DNA from: an uncultured Flavobacteriales bacterium
GTDB lineage: Bacteria; Bacteroidota; Bacteroidia; Flavobacteriales; BACL11
DNA: 64,000 nucleotides
NCBI GenBank assembly: GCA_905478765.1
Contig: CAJQJY010000006.1
Location: 101,479-165,478 of the forward strand
Direction: 5' to 3'
A model generated the notes under the pieces. That model was not told where the DNA came from, searched no databases, and worked only from the letters and a program-made list of their open reading frames with translations. Positions 1-8,099 of the stretch are shown here, in pieces (position 1 is the first letter of the stretch; every line of letters begins with the position of its first letter). Position numbers and translations under genes: made by a program.

Positions 1-1967
1 ACTCTACTTTTCCCAACATAATTTGCAGTTATATCAAACACCCATTTATCAAAGTTAGTAGCGTATGAGATATTAAACAATCCTCTATTCTTAGGTGTTA
101 ATGGTGCTGTTTTATCATCCCCTCCAAAAGTAGTTCTAACATCATTAATCTTGTAAGCTATCTTAACATCAAAACGATCGAATAATTCATATGCCAGATC
201 AAACTGCATACTATTAGCATAAGATGTACCCTCTAAATTAGAAAAGGATAACTCGCCAGGAGTCTCTATATCAACAACTATTTTATTTTCAAATTCTGTT
301 CTATATGCATCAGCATTAAATGTTCCTTCTCTACCAAACAGCTTAAAGCAATGAGTTAAATTCGCACCATAATTCCATGCAATCTCTGGCTTTAAATCAT
401 TTGCAATTTCAATAGTTCTTGAAGATGCTAAAAAAGATGCATTTTCAACAAGTACATTAGCTATCCTGAATGCTTTACCTGCCGAGAAACGAATTGCAGT
501 ACTCTCTGATGGATTGTACTTCATATTTAATCTTGGTAAGTAATTTACTTCTTCCGTTTTGTTGTAATAATCACCCCTTAAACCTGCAACTAAATTAAAA
601 CTCTCACCCCACTTATATGCATATTCTGAGAAGAATCCACTCACTAAATCAGTTCTGATTCTATCAGAAAACAAAACATTAACACTATCAGAAAAACTCT
701 CAGTATATCTATCAGTATAATTACTAATACCATACTTTAATTTATGATTTGTAGTAGCTATATAAGTCTGTCTTATAAAATTAAAGTAAGCGCTTTCTTG
801 CAACCCTTTGTAATCGTTTTTACCAAAAATAGCTGTTTGATTATGTCTTCTGAAGGAAGTTTGAAGTCCCATACTTTTACCAGGAGTACTAGGTAATATC
901 GCTCCTGTTTTTGAAGTAAACTCTATCAAATCATTATGAATATTTACTTCAAAAGGATTAGTAACATCTTCTTTAGTTCCTCCAATCCTATCTTCTACCA
1001 AAGCCCTTCCTGTAAGGCCAATATGATATTTTGCACTTGCATAGTCCCATCTGTTCAGCACATTTATCTGTTTAGTTTTTGGCATATCTAAAAAACCATC
1101 CCTAATACCATTCTTGGGATTGGGATTATCAACTTCTCTATCAAAATAAGAAATATGCGTAAATAAATTACTTGTCCATTTCCCTGATTTTTTAGCAAAT
1201 AATAAATTATTTTCAAGCTTACCTTCTGAGTTTGTGTAAGCATTCCAAAATAATTTTGGTGCTGTTTGCGGTTTATAGTACTCTAAATTAATCTGTCCTG
1301 CAAAGGATTCAAAACCATTTACAACTGAACCACTTCCCTTTATAATCTGAATAGACTCTATCCAAGTACCCGGTACATAACTCAAACCATAAGAAGAGGA
1401 AATCCCTCTTATTAAAGGCATGTTTTCTTGGGTTATCTGAGTATAAGCACCATCCAAACCTAACATTTGAATTTTTTTAGCCCCACTTACCGCATCAGTA
1501 AAAGTTACATCAACTGTTGCATTTGTACTAAAACTTTCTGATAAATTACAACAAGCTGCTTTCTCTAACTCTCCAGTTGAAAGCGTTTGCATATTTATTG
1601 TGTTTATAGTAGAAAACTTAGTAGTATTTACCTTACCCTTAACTTTTACTTCACCTAGTTCTACTGATGGTTTTAGGTAAATATGATAATGACTCCATTC
1701 AGTTATTTCTTGGCTGTAAGCTTGGTAACCCACATAACTAACAACCATAGTTGATGGATATTTTTCAGGAGAAGGGATTAAGTAGTAACCTTCTGAGTTT
1801 GTAGCAACACCTATTGTGGTCCCTTCCCAATACACATTAGCTCCAGGAATACTAACCTCACTACCATCTTGAAGTTGCTCTACAACTCTCCCTTTTATTT
1901 TTTTTTCTTGTGCTTTTGTATTTGTTGTTGCAATAAGCACTATTGCAATCAATAGTATCTTCTTCAT
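1..1967 (-). CDS. TonB-dependent receptor with N-terminal carboxypeptidase-regulatory-like domain (3' part runs off the window edge)
   Basis: Not in the ORF track because it is open at the edge. Reverse-strand translation from ATG at 1967 gives MKKILLIAIVLIATTNTKAQEKKIKGRVVEQLQDGSEVSIPGANVYWEG..., then a plug-like segment (KAACCNLSESFSTNATVDVTFTDAVSGAKKIQMLGLDGAYTQITQENMPLIRG) and beta-barrel-like sequence. Confidence 0.9.
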   Translation of the reverse strand, partial: MKKILLIAIVLIATTNTKAQEKKIKGRVVEQLQDGSEVSIPGANVYWEGTTIGVATNSEGYYLIPSPEKYPSTMVVSYVGYQAYSQEITEWSHYHIYLKPSVELGEVKVKGKVNTTKFSTINTINMQTLSTGELEKAACCNLSESFSTNATVDVTFTDAVSGAKKIQMLGLDGAYTQITQENMPLIRGISSSYGLSYVPGTWIESIQIIKGSGSVVNGFESFAGQINLEYYKPQTAPKLFWNAYTNSEGKLENNLLFAKKSGKWTSNLFTHISYFDREVDNPNPKNGIRDGFLDMPKTKQINVLNRWDYASAKYHIGLTGRALVEDRIGGTKEDVTNPFEVNIHNDLIEFTSKTGAILPSTPGKSMGLQTSFRRHNQTAIFGKNDYKGLQESAYFNFIRQTYIATTNHKLKYGISNYTDRYTESFSDSVNVLFSDRIRTDLVSGFFSEYAYKWGESFNLVAGLRGDYYNKTEEVNYLPRLNMKYNPSESTAIRFSAGKAFRIANVLVENASFLASSRTIEIANDLKPEIAWNYGANLTHCFKLFGREGTFNADAYRTEFENKIVVDIETPGELSFSNLEGTSYANSMQFDLAYELFDRFDVKIAYKINDVRTTFGGDDKTAPLTPKNRGLFNISYATNFDKWVFDITANYVGKSR

Positions 1968-1983
1968 TTTTTAATATTTAGAT

Positions 1984-2011
1984 TATTATTCAGTTTGTTT
2001 ACTGAATAATA
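1984..2011. repeat. Perfect 11-bp inverted repeat with 6-nt loop in the intercistronic gap
   Basis: TATTATTCAGT-TTGTTT-ACTGAATAATA between the TonB receptor start (1967) and the upstream gene stop (2014). Confidence 0.75.
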
Positions 2012-2013
2012 TC

Positions 2014-2466
2014 TTATAATAAAAATGACTGTATCTGAGATAAAACAGGTTTATTTAGCTTTGGTGGAGGTATGCCACTTTGAAAATTATTTGAAATTTT
2101 TGAGATAGAAAATACATCAGAACAAATAATATTAATTATCGGGTGTACTAAGAGTGAAAAATCATACTTAGAAAAAGAAATAATGGTTTCAAAATCAAAA
2201 TGCACTAATTCTGTTTCGCTAGCACAAGATTTATCTTCTGTTTCCGGGCAGCAAGCTTTTTCAATCTCTAACATACAGCATGTTACTTTCTTCTGCACCT
2301 GTTCACACTGAACTTCTTTTTCTTGGCTACAAGAAGGAACTTCAGTTCCTAAATAAACAGCACCGCCTTCTGCACATTTCATTTTTGAAATATTCAAACC
2401 CATTGACAAAAGCATAATAAATATTGCCATAGGTATAAAGATGATATTTTGTATAATCCATTTCAT
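2014..2466 (-). CDS. Small Cys-rich exported/membrane protein, resembles the HYC_CC_PP family
   Basis: 150 aa with an N-terminal hydrophobic segment, CC...CC pairs (VTCCMLEIEKACCPETEDKSC) and a C-terminal SGIPPPKLNKP motif; directly upstream of the TonB receptor. Confidence 0.6.
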   Translation of the reverse strand: MKWIIQNIIFIPMAIFIMLLSMGLNISKMKCAEGGAVYLGTEVPSCSQEKEVQCEQVQKKVTCCMLEIEKACCPETEDKSCASETELVHFDFETIISFSKYDFSLLVHPIINIICSDVFSISKISNNFQSGIPPPKLNKPVLSQIQSFLL

Positions 2467-2474
2467 TTCAATTA

Positions 2475-2482
2475 CAAATATA
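2475..2482 (-). promoter_or_regulatory. Bacteroidota -7 promoter element TATATTTG for the 2466->1967 operon
   Basis: CAAATATA on + (TATATTTG on -), 8 nt upstream of the ATG at 2466; matches the TAnnTTTG consensus. Confidence 0.5.
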
Positions 2483-2514
2483 CAACAATTTAAACAATTT
2501 AAAACATCTTGCTT

Positions 2515-3132
2515 TTAAATCTTATCTATTCTATCTCTTTTAAATATTGAAATAGTAAAATTTTGATTAGTATTAAAAGGGGTAAAATGAACTTTCTTAA
2601 AAGAATCAATAACAGTAAAAGACCCTTTAAATTGTTTTTTCAAATCTAATTCAGAATATTTGCAAATTTCCAAACCACTACATTTATTTGGACCATCTTC
2701 TGAGAAGGTAGCTAACAACATATAATCAGAAATAGCATAATCCACTAGTTTGTTATATTTATTTTTATCTTTCTCATTTGTTAGAAAATGAAATACTGCT
2801 CTATCATGCCAAATATCATATTTATCTATTGGCTCAAATTCAGTTATATCAGAAACAATCCACTTTACTTTATTTGAATCCTTTCCAAGTCTTTCTTGTG
2901 CTCTTTTAATTGCATTCGTTGAAATATCCAACACAGTAATATCGATATAACCTAACTTAAGTAAATGATCAACTAAAAAACCATCTCCTCCACCAATATC
3001 AATAATAGATGCATCCTTTTTTAATCTTAATGATGCTATTAAAGCAAGAGAAGTCTGTGGTACCTGCTGAAACCAAGAAACCTCTTCCATTGCCTTGGTA
3101 GCATAAATATTGTCCCAATGTTTTTTACTCAT
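2515..3132 (-). CDS. Class I SAM-dependent methyltransferase
   Basis: Glycine-rich SAM motif I (ASIIDIGGGDGFLVDHLL), followed by VLDIS and WIVSDITEF. Confidence 0.85.
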   Translation of the reverse strand: MSKKHWDNIYATKAMEEVSWFQQVPQTSLALIASLRLKKDASIIDIGGGDGFLVDHLLKLGYIDITVLDISTNAIKRAQERLGKDSNKVKWIVSDITEFEPIDKYDIWHDRAVFHFLTNEKDKNKYNKLVDYAISDYMLLATFSEDGPNKCSGLEICKYSELDLKKQFKGSFTVIDSFKKVHFTPFNTNQNFTISIFKRDRIDKI

Positions 3133-3133
3133 T

Positions 3134-4531
3134 TTATAAAGTTGAAGGACATAATTCTACAGATAAAGGAAGTTGAGTTTTTTTAATCGCGGCAAAACCA
3201 CCCTCAATATTAGTAACATTATGAATTCCCTCTCTTTTTAAGAGTGAACAAGCAATAACAGAACGATACCCTCCTGCACAATGTACAAAATTTTCAGAAG
3301 TAGAATTTAGTTTTTTATTTTCCAAATCACCTAGTGGATTAAGTACCGCAGAGATAATATGCCGGCTTTTATATTCAGCTTCTTTTCTTACATCAATAAT
3401 ATCAATCACATTATCTGCTTGGTAAATTTCATCAAAATATTTAGCTGATATAGACGATATAGTTGCTAAATCATCTTGTTCCCAAACTTGAATACCACCA
3501 TTTAGATGCCCCAACACATTATCAAAACCTACACGAGATAAACGAGTAGCAACTTCTTCCAATCTATTTTTATCACATACTAATAAAATTGGGGTTGCTA
3601 CTTGTTTGATAATTGTGCCAACCCAAGGAGCAAAGCCACCATCAATGCCAATAAAAATAGAATTTGGAATAAAACCTTTTACAAAATCTGCAGCACTTCT
3701 TACATCTAAAATAATAACACCTGATTGTATTGATTTTTTTTTAAACTCCTCAACTGAAAGGGAAATATTTGCTTTAACAATATTATCATTTTTAGGGTTA
3801 TACCCTAGTTTGTTTAACGTTACATTTTCAGGGAAATAAGCTGGTGGAGGTAAGATTCCTTCTGTTACTTCTTGTATAAATTCTTGCTTAGTCATATCTG
3901 GACGCAAAGCATAGTTATTTACTTTTTCATAACCAATTGAGCCGATTGTTTCCTTGCTCATATTTTTTCCACAAGCAGAACCAGCACCATGCCCAGGATA
4001 CACAATTACCTCATCCGGTAAAGTCATAATTCTAGTCCTTAAACTATCAAATAACATTCCAGCTAAATCCTCTTGAGTTAAATCAGATTTCTGTGCTAAA
4101 TCAGGCCTACCTACATCCCCTAGAAACAAAGTATCTCCTGAAAACAAGGAAACCTCTTTTCCATTTTCATCAATAAGTAAATAAGAAGAACTTTCCATAG
4201 TATGCCCAGGTGTATGTAGTAATTTTATAGTTACATCACCTATTTTAAACTCTTGATTATCTTCTGCAACTAAACAATTAAAATTAGGTTTAGCAGTTGG
4301 TCCAAATACAATTTCTGCTCCTGTTTGCTGAGCCAATGTTAAATGACCACTTACAAAATCAGCATGAAAATGTGTTTCAAAAACATATTTAATTTTTGCT
4401 CCCCTATCAGCAGCCATAGTGATATAAGTTCCTACCTCACGTAGAGGGTCAATAACAACAGCATCTCCGTTACTTTCAATATAATAAGACCCTTGCGCTA
4501 AACAGTTTGTATAAATTTGTTCTACTTTCAT
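3134..4531 (-). CDS. MBL-fold metallo-hydrolase with two rhodanese domains (persulfide dioxygenase/ETHE1-like)
   Basis: FETHFHADFVSGH metal-binding motif; two C-terminal rhodanese domains, one with degenerate loop CDKNRLEE and one with active-type loop CAGGYRS. Confidence 0.88.
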   Translation of the reverse strand: MKVEQIYTNCLAQGSYYIESNGDAVVIDPLREVGTYITMAADRGAKIKYVFETHFHADFVSGHLTLAQQTGAEIVFGPTAKPNFNCLVAEDNQEFKIGDVTIKLLHTPGHTMESSSYLLIDENGKEVSLFSGDTLFLGDVGRPDLAQKSDLTQEDLAGMLFDSLRTRIMTLPDEVIVYPGHGAGSACGKNMSKETIGSIGYEKVNNYALRPDMTKQEFIQEVTEGILPPPAYFPENVTLNKLGYNPKNDNIVKANISLSVEEFKKKSIQSGVIILDVRSAADFVKGFIPNSIFIGIDGGFAPWVGTIIKQVATPILLVCDKNRLEEVATRLSRVGFDNVLGHLNGGIQVWEQDDLATISSISAKYFDEIYQADNVIDIIDVRKEAEYKSRHIISAVLNPLGDLENKKLNSTSENFVHCAGGYRSVIACSLLKREGIHNVTNIEGGFAAIKKTQLPLSVELCPSTL

Positions 4532-4532
4532 T

Positions 4533-5327
4533 TTAAATTAACTCTTTTAATAATATATATATTGCCGTTGCTAACACAAACCAGCCAAAGCCTTTTTTTA
4601 ATTTTTTGCCGTCAATAAAATTATTTAAGTAAATACCTAAAATAATTCCAATCATTGAAAGTCCCGCAAAAGTAAGAAGGAAGTCCCAAGCAATATCAAT
4701 ATTGCCTATATCTCCTAAAAATCCAATTAATGATTTTATTGCAATAATCATTAATGAAGTAGCTACTGCCTTTTTTATTGGTAAGTTAGCAAATAATACT
4801 AATGCTGGAATAATTAAAAAACCTCCACCTGCACCAACTAAACCAGTTAAAAGACCTATAACTAAACCTTCGATAATAATTAAAGGATAATTAAAATGCA
4901 CATCTTTATTCAATACTGCTACATTCCGTTCTCTTAACATACTAATAGATGCTGCCAACATGATAACTGCAAAGAAAATCATAACTAGCATATCCTTTGT
5001 AATGATAAAACTATCCAAATTAAGTACTACTTCAGGAATTGAAGGGACAATTAATTTTCTTGTTAAAAATACTGAAATAAAAGAAGGTATAGCAAAAACT
5101 ATACCCACTTTATATTCAATCATACCTTTTTGTGCATTTCTTATCGTTCCAACTAAAGCTGTACTGCCTACAATAAATAAGGAATATGCAGTAGCCGTAA
5201 CCGGACTTACACTTAATAAATATACCAAAACTGGTACCGTTAATATAGACCCACCACCACCAGTTAATCCCAAAACAGTTCCAATAACAAGTGCCCCAAC
5301 AAATCCATATAAATTAAGTGCTTCCAT
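4533..5327 (-). CDS. TauE/SafE family sulfite/organosulfonate exporter
   Basis: Multi-TM protein with duplicated LGLTGGGGSILTVPVLVYLL / GLVGAGGGFLIIPALVLF motifs. Confidence 0.85.
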   Translation of the reverse strand: MEALNLYGFVGALVIGTVLGLTGGGGSILTVPVLVYLLSVSPVTATAYSLFIVGSTALVGTIRNAQKGMIEYKVGIVFAIPSFISVFLTRKLIVPSIPEVVLNLDSFIITKDMLVMIFFAVIMLAASISMLRERNVAVLNKDVHFNYPLIIIEGLVIGLLTGLVGAGGGFLIIPALVLFANLPIKKAVATSLMIIAIKSLIGFLGDIGNIDIAWDFLLTFAGLSMIGIILGIYLNNFIDGKKLKKGFGWFVLATAIYILLKELI

Positions 5328-5336
5328 ATGAACTAA

Positions 5337-5612
5337 TTATAATCTTTGCAAATCAACACTCATCCATCCTCCTCCATTATATACTTTTTCAAAACCATTT
5401 GATGAAAGGTATGAAACTGCTTGTCCACTTCTGTTTCCAGACTCACAACACATTACCATAGGCTGCAATGCTTTAAGCTCTTCAATTCTATCAACTAACT
5501 CATCCAAAGGAACATTAACAGAACCTGAAACATTACCTCCCATAAACTCACCTGGAGTTCTAACGTCCACAATTGTAATTGCAGGATCATTAATTAAATC
5601 TTGTAAATTCAT
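5337..5612 (-). CDS. Single-domain rhodanese-like sulfurtransferase
   Basis: VDVRTPGEFMGGNVSGSVNVPLDEL and catalytic loop CESGNRS. Confidence 0.88.
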   Translation of the reverse strand: MNLQDLINDPAITIVDVRTPGEFMGGNVSGSVNVPLDELVDRIEELKALQPMVMCCESGNRSGQAVSYLSSNGFEKVYNGGGWMSVDLQRL

Positions 5613-5669
5613 TTTTCTTTTTTTTAAAATTATTTATGATACAAATTAACAAACTATTTAATTCTATAT

Positions 5670-5685
5670 TGTAATATTTGTAACA
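5670..5685. promoter_or_regulatory. Putative Crp/Fnr-family operator (imperfect dyad TGTAATATTTGTAACA)
   Basis: 13/16 identical to the perfect palindrome at 7002-7017; starts 58 bp upstream of the rhodanese ATG at 5612. Confidence 0.5.
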
Positions 5686-5725
5686 AAATAGAAGAAAACT
5701 TGAACATATAAAATAGTAGCTTTTA

Positions 5726-6442
5726 CTACAATTTAATTTTATTTAACAACTCTTTTTTATCAATCGTACCAACATGCCTGAATTTCTCAATACCATCTTT
5801 AAATATAATAAAAACAGGCACCCCTCTTACTTTGTATTTTCTCACTAACTCTTTATTAGTATCAGCATCAATAAAAACAATTTTTACATCCTTATTCTCT
5901 TTTTTTATTTCTTCAATAACTGGCTTCATCTTTTTACAAGGAACACACCACTGCGTACTAAAATCAACTAAAACAACATTATTACTTTCTATAATATCAG
6001 AAAATTCAATAACTGAAATAGATTCTTGTTTTTTGAAAACCTTGTCTTTTGTTTTAACAAATTTAAAATCAGCTAATTTCCAGGCGCCGAAACCTCCTAT
6101 AAGATTAAACACTTTATAAAAACCTAATTCTTTCATTTTAGCTACAGTTTTAGAGCTTCTTCCTCCGCTTGCACAATACACATATACAGGCATATCTTTT
6201 GGCAATAAATTCAATTTAGATGTAAAATCAGATGCATAAAAATCAATATTTGTTGCATCTTGAATATGCCCTTTATTTACCTCATCAATAGTTCTAACAT
6301 CTAAAATAATTCCTTCATCAGAATTAATTAGTTTGCTAAATTCTTTAGCATCAACATTATTAACTACTTGAGCTTCAACTGGCCCTAATGAACAGGACAC
6401 AAAAACAAAACTTACTAAACTATAAATTATTTTTTTTATCAT
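5726..6442 (-). CDS. Exported rhodanese-thioredoxin fusion (probable lipoprotein)
   Basis: Signal/lipobox-like N terminus (MIKKIIYSLVSFVFVSCS), rhodanese loop CASGGRS, thioredoxin motif WCVPCKKMKP. Confidence 0.85.
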   Translation of the reverse strand: MIKKIIYSLVSFVFVSCSLGPVEAQVVNNVDAKEFSKLINSDEGIILDVRTIDEVNKGHIQDATNIDFYASDFTSKLNLLPKDMPVYVYCASGGRSSKTVAKMKELGFYKVFNLIGGFGAWKLADFKFVKTKDKVFKKQESISVIEFSDIIESNNVVLVDFSTQWCVPCKKMKPVIEEIKKENKDVKIVFIDADTNKELVRKYKVRGVPVFIIFKDGIEKFRHVGTIDKKELLNKIKL

Positions 6443-6445
6443 TAT

Positions 6446-6634
6446 TTATTTTAAAAAATCTCTTATTAAATCAAAAACTACACCTCCCATAAACATACCA
6501 TAAAGAGTACTTTTATAGCATACTGAAGTTATAGCACATGTACTTGTATTGCACCCAATATATTTCCAGTACAAATATCCTGATATTCCTCCAATAATCA
6601 ATCCAAATACTATCATAACTTTTCTTTTAGGCAT
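6446..6634 (-). CDS. DUF6132-like small membrane protein
   Basis: 62 aa, GGISGYLYWKYIGCNTSTCAITS...LYGMFMGGVVFD pattern. Confidence 0.65.
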   Translation of the reverse strand: MPKRKVMIVFGLIIGGISGYLYWKYIGCNTSTCAITSVCYKSTLYGMFMGGVVFDLIRDFLK

Positions 6635-6945
6635 TAGCTGCTTAATTTTCTATTTAAACTACTCCAACCTCCTCCGTTATAAGCATTGACACCTCTTGAC
6701 TTTGCATAAGAAGTAGCTTGCCCACTTCTCACGCCTGAAGCGCAACAAAAAATAACTGACTTATTTAAATTCTCTAATTTTTTAATCTTGGATTTAATCT
6801 TATCTAAAGGAACATTAGTTGAGCCATTAATATGTCCAGAATTAAACTCTCCTGGAGTTCTTACATCAATTAAAATTGCACCATCCTTTATCAAATGATT
6901 ATAGTCAGTTACCTTGCTTCCAAAAAGTCTCTTTAATATTGACAT
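6634..6945 (-). CDS. Single-domain rhodanese-like sulfurtransferase
   Basis: IDVRTPGEFNSGHINGSTNVPLDKI and catalytic loop CASGVRS. Confidence 0.88.
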   Translation of the reverse strand: MSILKRLFGSKVTDYNHLIKDGAILIDVRTPGEFNSGHINGSTNVPLDKIKSKIKKLENLNKSVIFCCASGVRSGQATSYAKSRGVNAYNGGGWSSLNRKLSS

Positions 6946-7001
6946 TTTATTTAATTTTTAAGTTTGATAGTGCAAAGAAAAGAACAATAAAATAAATATA
7001 A

Positions 7002-7017
7002 TGTAACAATTGTTACA
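7002..7017. promoter_or_regulatory. Putative Crp/Fnr-family operator, perfect 16-bp palindrome TGTAACAATTGTTACA
   Basis: Perfect dyad in the gap between the Crp/Fnr gene and the rhodanese operon, 57 bp upstream of the ATG at 6945. Confidence 0.65.
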
Positions 7018-7032
7018 GAGTAAATTTAGCTG

Positions 7033-7668
7033 TTAAAAATCAAGAATTTCAATTTGATTTCTATGAAGTTTGATATTTCCATCTATCTCCAATTTTTTAA
7101 GAATTCTGCTCACTACAACACGAGATGTATTTAATTCTAATGAAATGGTATTATGAGTAATTTTTAAAAATTCAGATTTATTTGCAATTACTTTATTCTT
7201 AAGGTATTTAAGTATTCTGTCATTCATATTCATAAAAGCCAATGAATCAACTGCTTCTAACATCTCTACAAAACGGTTGTTATAAGAACCAAATACAAAC
7301 GCCCTCCAACTCTTATAATGCAACCAGTCCTCAAGCTTATGGACTGGTATAAGTAACAATTCAGAATCTCTTTCAGCAATAGCTTTAATCTCGCTTTTAG
7401 CTCCTTTCATGCAACAATTTAATGTCATTGCACAAGTATCTCCACCTTCAATAAAATACAAGATATAATCATCCCCATCATCATCAGTTCTAAAAACATT
7501 GATAGCACCAGTAATAATTAAAGGGATAAAAGTCATTTCCTGACCTATATCTATTAGATAGTCGTTCTTCTTAACTTCTTTTAACTGAGCAACAATAGAC
7601 ACCTCATCTAGCAATGCTTTCTCAAATAGAGAAGAAAAATTAGCTTTAACTAAAACTTTTATATCCAT
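7033..7668 (-). CDS. Crp/Fnr family transcriptional regulator
   Basis: Cyclic-nucleotide-binding-like N-terminal domain and C-terminal HTH (THNTISLELNTSRVVVSRILKKLEIDGNIKLHRNQIEIL). Confidence 0.85.
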   Translation of the reverse strand: MDIKVLVKANFSSLFEKALLDEVSIVAQLKEVKKNDYLIDIGQEMTFIPLIITGAINVFRTDDDGDDYILYFIEGGDTCAMTLNCCMKGAKSEIKAIAERDSELLLIPVHKLEDWLHYKSWRAFVFGSYNNRFVEMLEAVDSLAFMNMNDRILKYLKNKVIANKSEFLKITHNTISLELNTSRVVVSRILKKLEIDGNIKLHRNQIEILDF

Positions 7669-7672
7669 TATA

Positions 7673-7900
7673 TTAAATTTTAAACCCTTGATGTGGCTTT
7701 AAAATTCCTCTGAGTTTATTTACTAAATCATCTGTTACAATCATATAAGAATCAGATGAAAATTGATTCTTCTCTTCAGCACCAAATTCAAACACATCAA
7801 TACTTTCAGTTTTACAATATTCTTTCAAATGAATTAAATGATGTTCAGCAGTTCTCAATGAACCTTCTCCACTAAAATTCCAAACTAATTTTACTTTCAT
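7673..7900 (-). CDS. Conserved hypothetical protein (75 aa)
   Basis: Tightly packed ORF in the same operon orientation (4-nt gaps to neighbours). Confidence 0.6.
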   Translation of the reverse strand: MKVKLVWNFSGEGSLRTAEHHLIHLKEYCKTESIDVFEFGAEEKNQFSSDSYMIVTDDLVNKLRGILKPHQGFKI

Positions 7901-7904
7901 ATTT

Positions 7905-8099
7905 TTAAAAGAAAAAACCTTTTACTACCAGATAAGGAATAAGAATATATAATATTGAATCTCTTATCAAATAAAACATAAAGAAATAAAATAAAATCTT
8001 CCAACCCCCTTTTCTTAATACGCCTTTAAATCCATCTTCTTTAAAAACAGCAATATACTCTTGAAGAAACTTAACTCTTAATAGCTTTTTAATTTTCAT
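7905..8099 (-). CDS. Hypothetical small membrane protein (64 aa)
   Basis: Abuts the rocD stop and is 4 nt from the next gene; hydrophobic C-terminal half. Confidence 0.55.
   Translation of the reverse strand: MKIKKLLRVKFLQEYIAVFKEDGFKGVLRKGGWKILFYFFMFYLIRDSILYILIPYLVVKGFFF

Noticed and set aside
3606-5331. Plus-strand ORFs 3606-3839, 4702-4890 and 4960-5331
   Set aside because: Antisense to the well-supported MBL-rhodanese and TauE/SafE genes; low-complexity translations with no recognisable family.
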